Assembly (NCBI RefSeq): GCF_001021165.1
Contig: NZ_AZAY01000001.1
Location: 1 to 64,000 of the forward strand
Length of the DNA stretch: 64,000 nt
Source of the DNA: Marinitoga sp. 1197
Lineage (GTDB): Bacteria; Thermotogota; Thermotogae; Petrotogales; Petrotogaceae
Reading direction: 5' to 3'
The position numbers and the translations under genes were made by a program. Below are positions 1 through 7,401 of this stretch, piece after piece. Numbering within the stretch: position 1 is the first letter of the stretch; the number at the start of each line of letters is the position of its first letter. The notes under the pieces were generated by a model. That model was not told the DNA's origin. It ran no database searches and worked only from the letters and a program-made list of their open reading frames with translations.

Positions 1-624
1 AATTGTCTTTTTCTTAATTACCCACTCTTTTCGTGGGAGAACCAATATTAATGCACATAAATAAAATAATAGAATTAAAATTTGATCTGAAATTTTAAAA
101 GTGTAATTTTTTGAAGCTAAATTTTGCAAAAATTTAGGTAATAAAAAAGGGGTTAAAAAAATCAAAGTTGCAGAAATATATTTTGTTTTTTCATATCCAA
201 ATTTATATTGGATTGGAATAATAAGGCCAAAAAAAATACTTGTTATTAACAACGTTAATCCAGTTGAAAATAGATTTAATTTTGGAATAGCAAAAATTAT
301 AGAAACCGCACTATAAAGAAGAAAACATATGAAAAAAATTATCAAAATAAATATATATTTTGCCTTTACTTGTGTATTTCTAGAATATGGTGTTGCACTG
401 AGTAAATAAGAACCTTTGTACTTATGTTCCACTATTGAAATTGAATTATATAAAAGATATTCTGTATAAATAACTGTAATGAAAAAAATTATAAAACTTC
501 CTCCAATATTACCTATTTTACTATTTACAAACAATGGAATAAATATTGCAGTAGCAAGGGTTATCAATAAATAATTTTTTGCAAGAAAAAATTCTTTTTT
601 TATAAGATTTAGTATTAATTTCAT
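1..624 (-). CDS. ABC-2 type transporter permease, partial (runs off window start)
   Basis: The reading frame is open from an ATG at 624 down to base 1, 208 codons without a stop, so the 3' end lies outside the window. The product starts MKLILNLIKKEFFLAKNY and is a string of hydrophobic membrane segments separated by short basic loops, as in the small ABC-2 permeases that partner BcrA-type ATPases. The ATPase gene ends 5 bases upstream and overlaps its ribosome binding site, so the pair is co-translated. Position next to a radical SAM enzyme and a Cys-rich peptide gene suggests export of, or immunity to, the modified peptide. That role is inference; the membrane permease call is clear. Confidence 0.75.
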   Translation of the reverse strand, partial: MKLILNLIKKEFFLAKNYLLITLATAIFIPLFVNSKIGNIGGSFIIFFITVIYTEYLLYNSISIVEHKYKGSYLLSATPYSRNTQVKAKYIFILIIFFICFLLYSAVSIIFAIPKLNLFSTGLTLLITSIFFGLIIPIQYKFGYEKTKYISATLIFLTPFLLPKFLQNLASKNYTFKISDQILILLFYLCALILVLPRKEWVIKKKTI

Positions 625-628
625 TTTT

Positions 629-1483
629 TCACCTCTCAACATGATAAAGCATTATATTTTCTATAGTAGGTTTTTCAATTACTACATCTTTTCTAAATAA
701 ACTACTTAATTCGTTTTTCTTATCAGTTAAACCTTCAAAATAATCTTCTGAAATTTTTAAATTTAAAAATAACTCTTTTATTTCATCATTAACAAGTTCT
801 TTTGAACCTTTAATTATTACATATTTATTTAGTAGTTCTTTTTTATCTTCACAAAAAATAATTTTTCCGTTGTTGATTAATATTAAATCATCTGCAATTT
901 TATCTAAGTCCGATGTTATGTGAGTTGAAAAAAATACACTTTTATTTTCATCCTTCATAAATTCCAATAATATATTCATTAATTCATGTCTAACTAAAGG
1001 ATCTAACCCACTTGTTGGTTCATCCATAATCAAAAGCTCTGGATCATGTGAAAGGGCTAAAGAAATTGCATATTTCATTTTCATCCCTTTAGATAAATTA
1101 CATATCTTTTGATTTAAAGGTAAGTTGAATCTTTTTATATACTTTTTAAATAATTCTTCATCCCAATTCGAATAGGCGGAAGATATTATTTTTTTCATTT
1201 CTTTTAAAGTTAATTCCTCATAAAAATAACCTTCATCAAATACTATCCCTATACGATTTTTTATTTCTTTTTCAGTCTTTTTATTTAATTCTTTTCCAAA
1301 TATTTTTATAATTCCACTTTCCTTTAATGCAAGGCCAAGAATTGATTTTATTGTGGTTGTTTTCCCAGAACCGTTTATACCAATAAATCCTGTAATTTTT
1401 CCTTTTTTTACGTTGAATGTTGCATTTAATTTAAAAAGAGTATATGTTTTTCTTAAATTAATTACTTCTAATATATTTCCCAT
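629..1483 (-). CDS. ABC transporter ATP-binding protein (BcrA/CcmA-like)
   Basis: This 284-residue ATPase powers the permease encoded just downstream. Walker A is GINGSGKTTT near residue 35, the signature region is NLSKGMKMKYAISLA near 130, Walker B is LLIMDEPTSGLDP near 150, and the H-loop is STHI near 190. The C-terminal 80 residues are variable, as usual for drug and bacteriocin exporters of the BcrA group. The ATG at 1483 follows AGAGGTGATTTAA and lies 5 bases from the end of the radical SAM gene, so it belongs to the same operon. Peptide export or self-immunity is the likely job, inferred from the neighbours. Confidence 0.9.
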   Translation of the reverse strand: MGNILEVINLRKTYTLFKLNATFNVKKGKITGFIGINGSGKTTTIKSILGLALKESGIIKIFGKELNKKTEKEIKNRIGIVFDEGYFYEELTLKEMKKIISSAYSNWDEELFKKYIKRFNLPLNQKICNLSKGMKMKYAISLALSHDPELLIMDEPTSGLDPLVRHELMNILLEFMKDENKSVFFSTHITSDLDKIADDLILINNGKIIFCEDKKELLNKYVIIKGSKELVNDEIKELFLNLKISEDYFEGLTDKKNELSSLFRKDVVIEKPTIENIMLYHVER

Positions 1484-1488
1484 TTAAA

Positions 1489-2628
1489 TCACCTCTGAAA
1501 TTCTTCTATCCTTAACTGTTCTTTTATGATTTGAGAAACTTTGTTTTTATACCATTTACAATTATTTTTTAATTCTTTTGCTTTTATAAACCCTCTAAGC
1601 AAACAACCATTACAGAAATATCTATATTTGCATTCTTTACATTCTTCAGAATTTAATTTTGGAGATTCTAAATTGAAAATATCATTTATATATTTTGAGT
1701 TGATATCATAAATATTCTTTATATTTTGTTTTATGGCATTACCTAAATTACTATTAAAGTATTTCATGTTATCCATTGTACACATTTTTATTTCACCTGT
1801 AGCTGAGATTACAACATGAGATGAAATACATCCACAATTAGAATTTTTTAATTGTCCGAATTCTATAAGGGATAGAAATTTTGGATATTTTTTGTTTATT
1901 TTATCCAATAATATATCCAACTGAATATATTCATTATCGTTTAAATATAAATTTTTGTTCATGTTTTTTGCTCTTCCTAATTCTATAACCGGGCTGATAC
2001 CAAAAGATTTAATCCCTAAATTATATACCCAATCTGCAATCTCTTCAATCTCATCTAAATTTTTTGGAGTAACAATTGTTGCAACTCTCATATTAACTTT
2101 ATTTTTTGCAAGTATATATATGTTGTTTTTTATTTCATTTAAAGAATTAGAAGTTTTAGTAAACCATTTTAAATATTCATCATTTAAACTATGTAAGTCT
2201 ATTTGAATAAATATTTTTGACTTATTTAAAATAATAGTATTCATAATTTCTTCAGAAATATATATTCCATTTGTTAATAATCCTATCTGTTTAAATTCTA
2301 GTTCAAGAGCATAGGTTATAATTTTTTTTAAAAATGGATATGTTGTTATTTCTCCTCCGGTTAGTTCAATAATATTTACCCCTAAATTTTTTAGCTCATA
2401 TAGAATTTTTTTTGCATCATTTAAACTAATAAAATTATTCAAACTACTATTAAAATCGCCATAACAATGTAAACATTTTATATTACATTTATTTGTTAGT
2501 TCAATTGAAGCTACTTTAGGATAAATATTGTAATTATCTTTTATAATTAAAGAACGATATTTTGGTGATTTTTGAAAATTAATATAAATACCATAAGTAT
2601 TATTTATATTTGCAATAAAATTTTTCAC
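1489..2628 (-). CDS. radical SAM/SPASM peptide maturase (candidate sactisynthase)
   Basis: A 379-residue radical SAM enzyme. The [4Fe-4S]-SAM motif is CNIKCLHC near residue 50, followed by LTGGEI typical of the SAM-binding barrel. The C-terminal third has a SPASM-type cysteine set: a Cys pair NCGC near 265, MCTMDN near 283, then CKECKYRYFCNGCLLRG near 340 and a last Cys in NNCKWY. SPASM enzymes with two auxiliary clusters install sulfur-to-alpha-carbon thioether bonds in sactipeptides. The N-terminal extension before the barrel is only about 40 residues, so a full RRE leader-binding domain is not evident. The GTG start at 2628 has a weak upstream AGAG. The Cys-rich peptide gene immediately upstream is the presumed substrate. 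Family is certain; substrate and bond type are inferred. Confidence 0.9.
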   Translation of the reverse strand: MKNFIANINNTYGIYINFQKSPKYRSLIIKDNYNIYPKVASIELTNKCNIKCLHCYGDFNSSLNNFISLNDAKKILYELKNLGVNIIELTGGEITTYPFLKKIITYALELEFKQIGLLTNGIYISEEIMNTIILNKSKIFIQIDLHSLNDEYLKWFTKTSNSLNEIKNNIYILAKNKVNMRVATIVTPKNLDEIEEIADWVYNLGIKSFGISPVIELGRAKNMNKNLYLNDNEYIQLDILLDKINKKYPKFLSLIEFGQLKNSNCGCISSHVVISATGEIKMCTMDNMKYFNSNLGNAIKQNIKNIYDINSKYINDIFNLESPKLNSEECKECKYRYFCNGCLLRGFIKAKELKNNCKWYKNKVSQIIKEQLRIEEFQR

Positions 2629-2677
2629 CTTATTCTCTATTATATTATAGTCTTCTTAAACATTCCCTATAATACTA

Positions 2678-2797
2678 TTAAGAGGCTGTGCTTAATCCTG
2701 ATAAAGCCGAAATAACTGTAAAAGATAGCCCACAAAAAGCACAAGCTAAACAGCTCCAACAAGTTATATCGCTTGTAACCATTTCTGGCGTTGGCAT
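2678..2797 (-). CDS. sactipeptide precursor, thurincin H-like (39 aa)
   Basis: This small gene starts at an ATG preceded by AGAAAGGAGG at ideal distance and encodes 39 residues. The N-terminal nine residues (MPTPEMVTS) look like a short leader. The rest contains CWSCLACAFCG followed by a Ser/Thr-spaced hydrophobic tail ending GLSTAS. From established knowledge, mature thurincin H of Bacillus thuringiensis has the same CWSCLxCAxC start and a GASTAS end, with four Cys S-to-alpha-carbon bridges to residues spaced by three. Here Cys 13, 16, 19 and 22 face Thr27, Ser30, Ser33 and Ser36, also spaced by three, giving a predicted nested hairpin (13-36, 16-33, 19-30, 22-27). The radical SAM maturase follows 49 bases downstream on the same strand. 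Confidence 0.88.
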   Translation of the reverse strand: MPTPEMVTSDITCWSCLACAFCGLSFTVISALSGLSTAS

Positions 2798-2833
2798 AAA
2801 ATACCTCCTTTCTATAAAATTTTTTATTAAGTT

Positions 2834-2849
2834 ATTCTGACGTCAGAAT
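2834..2849. promoter_or_regulatory. 16-bp perfect palindrome upstream of the sactipeptide gene
   Basis: ATTCTGACGTCAGAAT reads the same on both strands and ends 37 bases before the precursor start codon. In this location it would sit near the start of the minus-strand transcript, a natural place for an operator bound by a dimeric regulator. A minus-strand promoter further upstream is not clear-cut; TTGTAA followed about 18 bases later by TATCTA is one possibility. Operator function is inferred from symmetry and position. Confidence 0.5.
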
Positions 2850-2899
2850 CAAGCAACTCAGATGTGTTTTACTAGTACTAGATATTAATAGCCGGCTTT

Positions 2900-2928
2900 T
2901 TGTTACAATTATCAAAGTTTGTTATAAT
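2900..2928 (+). promoter_or_regulatory. sigma-70-like promoter, plus strand
   Basis: TTGTTA (2900-2905) and TATAAT (2923-2928) are separated by exactly 17 bases, a near-consensus housekeeping promoter. Transcription would start near 2936 and run toward the 476-residue gene at 3316, giving a long 5' leader of about 380 bases, antisense to the broken small frame at 2933-3034. Whether it is the main promoter of that gene cannot be told. Confidence 0.5.
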
Positions 2929-2932
2929 ATAA

Positions 2933-3034
2933 TTAATGTGAAAATGGTTTAATTAAATTATTAATTTCCTGTTGAATTTTTGGATTAAACGAATGAGTAG
3001 TTGAATTTGTATATTATATAATTATTTTTTTCAT
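2933..3034 (-). pseudogene. possible small peptide gene broken by an in-frame stop
   Basis: A strong ribosome binding site (GAGGGGGTGG) precedes an ATG at 3034 that encodes only MKKIII before TAA at 3014-3016. The same frame then continues for 26 sense codons (ending KPFSH) to a TAA at 2933. A good ribosome binding site on so short a frame suggests either a decayed small peptide gene or a leader peptide. No family is recognised. Low confidence. Confidence 0.3.
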
Positions 3035-3221
3035 TTTTCCACCCCCTCGAATCTTATTTTACCAGTTTCCATATGACTTTCAAGTGTTTTTTCATCTTAT
3101 GTATGTATGATTATTAGTGTGTTTTATAAAAGGGCAAAATAACATGATTTTTGTTTCCACTTAGAAATCTTTTGTTCATGTTATAAAATTCTTTATTATT
3201 CATATTTTTCATCTTCTAATG

Positions 3222-3247
3222 TTACAATTTGTAATATTTCGAAATAT
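3222..3247. promoter_or_regulatory. two adjacent inverted repeats upstream of the 476-aa gene
   Basis: TTACAA-T-TTGTAA (3222-3234) abuts the 14-bp perfect palindrome ATATTTCGAAATAT (3234-3247), about 70 bases before the start codon at 3316. GTTACAATT also occurs inside the plus-strand promoter at 2902-2910. The arrangement suggests operator sites for a dimeric regulator of the divergent locus. This is inference from symmetry only. Confidence 0.35.
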
Positions 3248-3315
3248 AAACTTAATAAAACGCTATTTTTAAATGTTTTTTTCATTTTTAATACAATATT
3301 TTTAAGAGGTGTTTT

Positions 3316-4746
3316 ATGAATAAAATATCACTAAATGATTTAATTGATATTATTGAATATGGCGCATTTTCAAAACCAATTGTAAATTATATTTTAATTG
3401 ACTCTTCGGATAAAGCTATTGAATATTATTTATTATGTTTAAAAAATATATGGAGATTTGATTATAGAAAAGCATATAAATACGCTGATTTAACCATTAC
3501 TACTACTACTAGTACTATTTTAAAAGAACTTGCAACTCTTGAAAAAATAAGCATTTTATTTAATAATAAAAAGATAAAAAAAGCAAATTTGGAATTGAAC
3601 AAAATAAAGAGTGAAATCCCATACATCAATAATAAATGTCGTAAAATAATAATACCTGCTATAAGATATATAGAATCAAGATTTTCTAACTTTATAAATA
3701 ATTCTGGTATTAGATATTGGAGTAAAGAATATGAAAAAAGTGAAGCACAATTATCTTTATTAAAATACTCTGAAGCTAGGCAATCTTTAAATACAAAAAA
3801 TTTTAATAAAGCTTTTGATTTATTTGTAGAAGGTTTTTTTCACGCAAAGGAGTTTCCGCATCCTACAATGATATGTGCAGGATTGAATTCTGCTGCGTGG
3901 TGGATCAGGAATGAAGATAAAAAGAAAGCATTAGTTGCAGTTGAATTGCTTGAATATTATATTGGTTATTATTTTGAGGATTTGTCAAAAACTTACAATT
4001 GGTTTGATACTATTTTTGAAGTGAAAAGAATTAATAATGACTTAGGAATTTTAGAAATAATAAATATTGTAAATCAATTAAAAAAGTATTATCCTGAAAT
4101 AAATGTAGAAGATAAATTTGATAAAAAGATTGAATTGAAAAAGATGAAAAAGAAGATAAGGGAATCATATAAAATAAATTTTGAAAAACTAAATAAATCG
4201 AAAAAAGAAATTCAAATATTATTTTTCGCAATATATAGCGTATTAATAGAAAAACCATATTTTACAAAGAGTCATATTTTAAAATTGATTTTTGAAGGAG
4301 ATAAAGATAAAATCATTAAATACTTCTCAAGGGATTATGAGAAGATGCATTTTTTTAATATAATGTTATCAGATTTTGATGTGAAAGAAGCTGAAAAAAG
4401 ATTGACAAATTCTGAAAATTTTGAAGAAAGAGGATATGATGTTTCTCCATTTTTCATAGCAAGAAAAAAACTCATCACTGAGCTTTTAAAAAATATGAAG
4501 AATTTTAAGGAGTTTATTCTTCACTATTTTGATCTCAGTGATGAAGAAATGAAAATCTTTGATGTGTTTTTGAGAAATTGTGTTCGTTATGATATCAAAT
4601 GGCCTATTACTCCTTATCCAAAAGGAAAAATCCTTGATTTTGCCATTAAATATGGTTTTGGTTATAAACGCGTTGCTCTTGGTTATTTTTCTTTTGAGGA
4701 TGATGATAGAATTTCGATTGATGAGATTATTGATAAATTCTTATAA
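3316..4746 (+). CDS. 476-aa all-helical protein of unknown function, TPR-like
   Basis: I do not recognise a defined family. The sequence is rich in Lys, Glu, Ile and aromatic residues and predicts as helix pairs through its length. Stretches such as residues 140-215 (SLNTKNFNKAFDLFVEGFF, then AAWWIRN and KALVAVELLEYY) resemble tetratricopeptide-type repeats. There is no signal peptide or membrane segment, so it is probably cytoplasmic. The ATG at 3316 follows AAGAGGTG. It is divergent from the sactipeptide operon, with shared inverted repeats and a promoter in between, so a TPR-type peptide-sensing regulator is an attractive idea. However, no clear helix-turn-helix is visible, and it could equally be an unrelated accessory gene. 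A strong terminator follows the stop codon. Confidence 0.7.
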   Translation: MNKISLNDLIDIIEYGAFSKPIVNYILIDSSDKAIEYYLLCLKNIWRFDYRKAYKYADLTITTTTSTILKELATLEKISILFNNKKIKKANLELNKIKSEIPYINNKCRKIIIPAIRYIESRFSNFINNSGIRYWSKEYEKSEAQLSLLKYSEARQSLNTKNFNKAFDLFVEGFFHAKEFPHPTMICAGLNSAAWWIRNEDKKKALVAVELLEYYIGYYFEDLSKTYNWFDTIFEVKRINNDLGILEIINIVNQLKKYYPEINVEDKFDKKIELKKMKKKIRESYKINFEKLNKSKKEIQILFFAIYSVLIEKPYFTKSHILKLIFEGDKDKIIKYFSRDYEKMHFFNIMLSDFDVKEAEKRLTNSENFEERGYDVSPFFIARKKLITELLKNMKNFKEFILHYFDLSDEEMKIFDVFLRNCVRYDIKWPITPYPKGKILDFAIKYGFGYKRVALGYFSFEDDDRISIDEIIDKFL

Positions 4747-4774
4747 CAAAATCCCCGTTTTCGGGGATTTTGTT
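4745..4774. terminator. bidirectional hairpin terminator
   Basis: A 13-bp stem (AACAAAATCCCCG / CGGGGATTTTGTT) with a TTTT loop begins at the stop codon of the plus-strand gene. It lies between two convergent genes and can end transcription from both sides. Confidence 0.85.
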
Positions 4775-4793
4775 AATTTGAGATTGTATGCAG

Positions 4794-6332
4794 TTATATC
4801 TTTTCAATTATATAATCATCAATATTCCTTTTTTCTGAATTGATATTTATCCCTATTATATATATTTCTTTTCCACTATATTTTTCATAATATTTCTTTT
4901 CTTTTATTTGGTTTATTGCATCAATTGCACTTTTATCCACTTTTATTTCAAAAAGATATATCCTTTCATCAAAATCTATTACAAGGTCACTTCGTCCTAA
5001 GTTTGTTAATTCTTCTGCTTTTACATCTATTCCTGCTGATGCTATTATTGTGAATATTAATGAGTGATAATACTTTTCTTCTTTTTTGTGTAAGTTATAC
5101 GGTATTGCACTTATTATTTTTTTTATTTCTTCTATTAATCCTTTTATGTCATTTTTTTCTATTTTTTCATATATTTCATATACCCTTTCATATGCTTCTT
5201 CTTTTGGTTTGTAATTTGATTCTAATATTAATTTTGAAAAACTGTTCTTTACTTCGAGATTTGGATAATCTAATATGTATTTTTCTGTTAATCCATATCT
5301 TTTTATTCCTTTAAATGTTAGATATCCAGCTTGTGTAAAGAATATATTTGCATTGGCATCTTCTATTTCTCTTGTTGAGAAATCCATTGCACTTACTGTG
5401 TTTTTTACTAAATCCTCATAGGTTACTTTTTTGTCCTCTATATATTTTGATAGAAATGATGGTGATCCACTTTCAAACCAGTAATTTTGAAATTTCTTTT
5501 TTTGAAAGAATTTTAATATTGAAAATGGATTATATACATAATGTTCTCCGTCAAATGAGAATCCATTATAATATTTTTTCATTTCTTTTAGCAATTCTTC
5601 TGTTGTTATTTTAAACTTCTCTGCTGTTTCTTTTATATAATCTTCAAAATAATATTCCAATTCTTCTTGAGTATATCCAAGCATCTGAGAATAATCTGTA
5701 TCTAAAGATATATCATTTAAATTATTAAGTGCTGAAAATACACCTGTTTTTGTGAATTTTGTGATTCCTGTTATGAAAACAAATTTTATATATTCATCAT
5801 TCGCCTTTATGTTAGTATAAAAGTCTCTTAATATTTGTCTGTATCTTTCTGCTTTTTCTTTATTATTTATATTGTCTAATATTGGCTTTTCATATTCATC
5901 TACCAGTATCACTATTTTTCCTTTTTCTGATAATTTCATTATTAATTCATCAAATGCAAATTTATAATCTGTTTCTTCTATTTTTATATTATTCATTAAT
6001 CCTTCTCTTTTTATTATTTTTGTCAAACTCTTTTTAAATCTTTCTTCATCATCAGTTGCTGCTAAAAGTAGATTTATCCTTATTATTGGATATTCTTTAA
6101 ATTCCCATTTATCATATATATATGTATCTTTAAATAATACCTTTTCTCCTTTGAATAAATAATATAATGTTGATACTGTTAAACTCTTCCCAAATCTCCG
6201 TGGTCTTGAAAGAAATATTGGTACTTCAGATGATACTAAATCATAAATGTATTTAGTTTTATCTATATATATAAAATCTCCTGTTATTATTTTTTTATAG
6301 TCCTGTACACCTATTGGTAATTTTTTCATCAT
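4794..6332 (-). CDS. AAA-ATPase-like / PD-(D/E)XK nuclease superfamily protein (DUF1703 type)
   Basis: About 512 residues. The N-terminal AAA-ATPase-like domain (PF09820 type) begins LPIGVQDYKKI, continues YIDKTKYI and has a P-loop-like SRPRRFGKSLTVSTL near residue 45 and a Walker B-like IVILVDEYEKPI near 140. The C-terminal PD-(D/E)XK-like domain has LGRSDLVIDF and IYLFEIKVDKSA, giving the D...ExK core near residues 450-470. Such genes are multicopy and mobile in Bacteroidetes and thermophiles; the biological role is not established. The longest frame begins at a GTG inside the GGAGGTGG ribosome site, so ATG at 6332 (or 6329) is the better start. It stands alone between terminators. Confidence 0.85.
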   Translation of the reverse strand: MMKKLPIGVQDYKKIITGDFIYIDKTKYIYDLVSSEVPIFLSRPRRFGKSLTVSTLYYLFKGEKVLFKDTYIYDKWEFKEYPIIRINLLLAATDDEERFKKSLTKIIKREGLMNNIKIEETDYKFAFDELIMKLSEKGKIVILVDEYEKPILDNINNKEKAERYRQILRDFYTNIKANDEYIKFVFITGITKFTKTGVFSALNNLNDISLDTDYSQMLGYTQEELEYYFEDYIKETAEKFKITTEELLKEMKKYYNGFSFDGEHYVYNPFSILKFFQKKKFQNYWFESGSPSFLSKYIEDKKVTYEDLVKNTVSAMDFSTREIEDANANIFFTQAGYLTFKGIKRYGLTEKYILDYPNLEVKNSFSKLILESNYKPKEEAYERVYEIYEKIEKNDIKGLIEEIKKIISAIPYNLHKKEEKYYHSLIFTIIASAGIDVKAEELTNLGRSDLVIDFDERIYLFEIKVDKSAIDAINQIKEKKYYEKYSGKEIYIIGININSEKRNIDDYIIEKI

Positions 6333-6466
6333 TTCCACCTCCGTAGCGTATCTATTTAATTATATCATAATTAATATTATATAAAAATTCGAAATATTAT
6401 TTATATTAGTGAAATGTGATATAATTCAGTTGTATAAAAATTGGTTTATAAAAAGTATATAAAAAT

Positions 6467-6499
6467 AAATAAAACGGGATTTTTGATCCCGTTTTATTT
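6467..6499. terminator. hairpin terminator after the secreted OB-fold gene
   Basis: A 14-bp perfect stem (AAATAAAACGGGAT / ATCCCGTTTTATTT) with loop TTTTG. It lies 76 bases past the stop codon of the minus-strand gene at 6575 and is flanked by A/T runs, so it would act as an intrinsic terminator. Confidence 0.75.
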
Positions 6500-6574
6500 A
6501 TAATAATATATGGTGAAATGCACGAAAAAATTAACTTAAAGTTTTTTGCTGAATAGGTTTAGTGTTTATATTTA

Positions 6575-7231
6575 TTATCTTCTTCCTCGTGGCATTGGTG
6601 CAGGATTTCTCATAGGTGAATACCCAGGCATTTGATTGTATGGTGCAGGATTTCTAAAATTATAATTATTGTAGTAATTATTCATCATAGGTTTGTGATT
6701 CCAATTGTTGTAATTTAAGTTGTGAGAATTTCTCATTCCTCTAAAATTATTAACAGGTCTTCTGTTTGGAATATAACCTTGCATTGTTGTATATCCAGAA
6801 CCTCTCATTGCCATACCTTTAAAACCATTTAACACTACTTCTTTACCATCTATTTTGCTTTCAATTGGTTTAAATATTGTTTCATCATTTAATTTAATTA
6901 TCCAACCTTTTAATTCTATATTTTTTCCTACTTCTAAATCTTTTACAAAATAAGAATTTGCATGTAATTCAACAATTTCACCGTTGTCAAATTTAACCTT
7001 AATTTCTAACATTCCTGGATAATTTTCATTTTCTTCAATAGATTCAATAGTTCCATTTGCAGTAATTAACTCTTCATCTGAGAACATATAACCGCCACGA
7101 ATTCCTGAATAATTCTCATACATTGGTGCAACATCTGAATCATGATATACCCTTGGAGCATTTGCGTTAAATGCAAAAATAGAACCTGCCATCATTCCAC
7201 CAATTAATAATACTGTTAAAAACTTTTTCAT
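6575..7231 (-). CDS. secreted OB-fold-like protein with Asn/Met/Pro/Arg-rich tail
   Basis: A 218-residue exported protein. A signal peptide (MKKFLTVLLIGGMMAGSIFAF) is followed by a beta-rich middle region (about residues 55-130, ANGTIESIEENENYPGMLEI...LELKGW-like pattern) resembling small bacterial OB folds. The last 80 residues are low-complexity and rich in Asn, Tyr, Met, Pro, His and Arg, ending PMPRGRR. The ATG at 7231 has GGAGGTGTTATT upstream. It is divergent from a two-component system and carries the same 34-bp upstream site as the SHOCT-domain gene at 42.8 kb, so it is probably a target of that response regulator. The Met/His-rich tail hints at metal or envelope-stress handling; function is not known. 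Confidence 0.75.
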   Translation of the reverse strand: MKKFLTVLLIGGMMAGSIFAFNANAPRVYHDSDVAPMYENYSGIRGGYMFSDEELITANGTIESIEENENYPGMLEIKVKFDNGEIVELHANSYFVKDLEVGKNIELKGWIIKLNDETIFKPIESKIDGKEVVLNGFKGMAMRGSGYTTMQGYIPNRRPVNNFRGMRNSHNLNYNNWNHKPMMNNYYNNYNFRNPAPYNQMPGYSPMRNPAPMPRGRR

Positions 7232-7280
7232 AATAACACCTCCATAGTATTTTTGTTTTTTTATTTGTCCTTCGACAACT

Positions 7281-7336
7281 ATATAATAACTTACTTACCT
7301 TAAAAGAAACTTAGTATTTGCTTAGAAAAAGCTTAG
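7281..7336. promoter_or_regulatory. four CTTAR repeats at exact 11-bp spacing (response regulator site)
   Basis: CTTAA at 7299 and CTTAG at 7310, 7321 and 7332 are each 11 bases apart. OmpR/PhoB-family regulators typically bind direct repeats with this one-turn spacing. The array lies between the secreted protein gene and the OmpR-type regulator gene, about 32 bases upstream of a TATAAT at 7368-7373 that lacks a good -35, as expected for an activated, autoregulated promoter. Its left half (7281-7314) is 30/34 identical to 42825-42858. Confidence 0.7.
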
Positions 7337-7401
7337 AAAATTGTAGGTGAATAGAAAATATTAATGGTATAATAATATTAGAGAAACGAAAGGAGGATTC
7401 T

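Larger units (their letters stand above)
2798..3315. other. intergenic region between the RiPP operon and the divergent 476-aa gene
   Basis: This 518-base gap between divergent units holds no full-length gene that I can support. It contains a 16-bp palindrome just upstream of the peptide gene, a consensus-like plus-strand promoter, a broken small minus-strand reading frame, and two inverted repeats near the start of the next gene, all listed separately. Base composition is about as AT-rich as its surroundings. Confidence 0.6.

Noticed and set aside
3114-3212. 32-residue minus-strand frame starting MKNMNNKEF
   Set aside because: Weak ribosome site, no recognisable features, and it lies in a region with other decayed frames; not strong enough to list as a gene.
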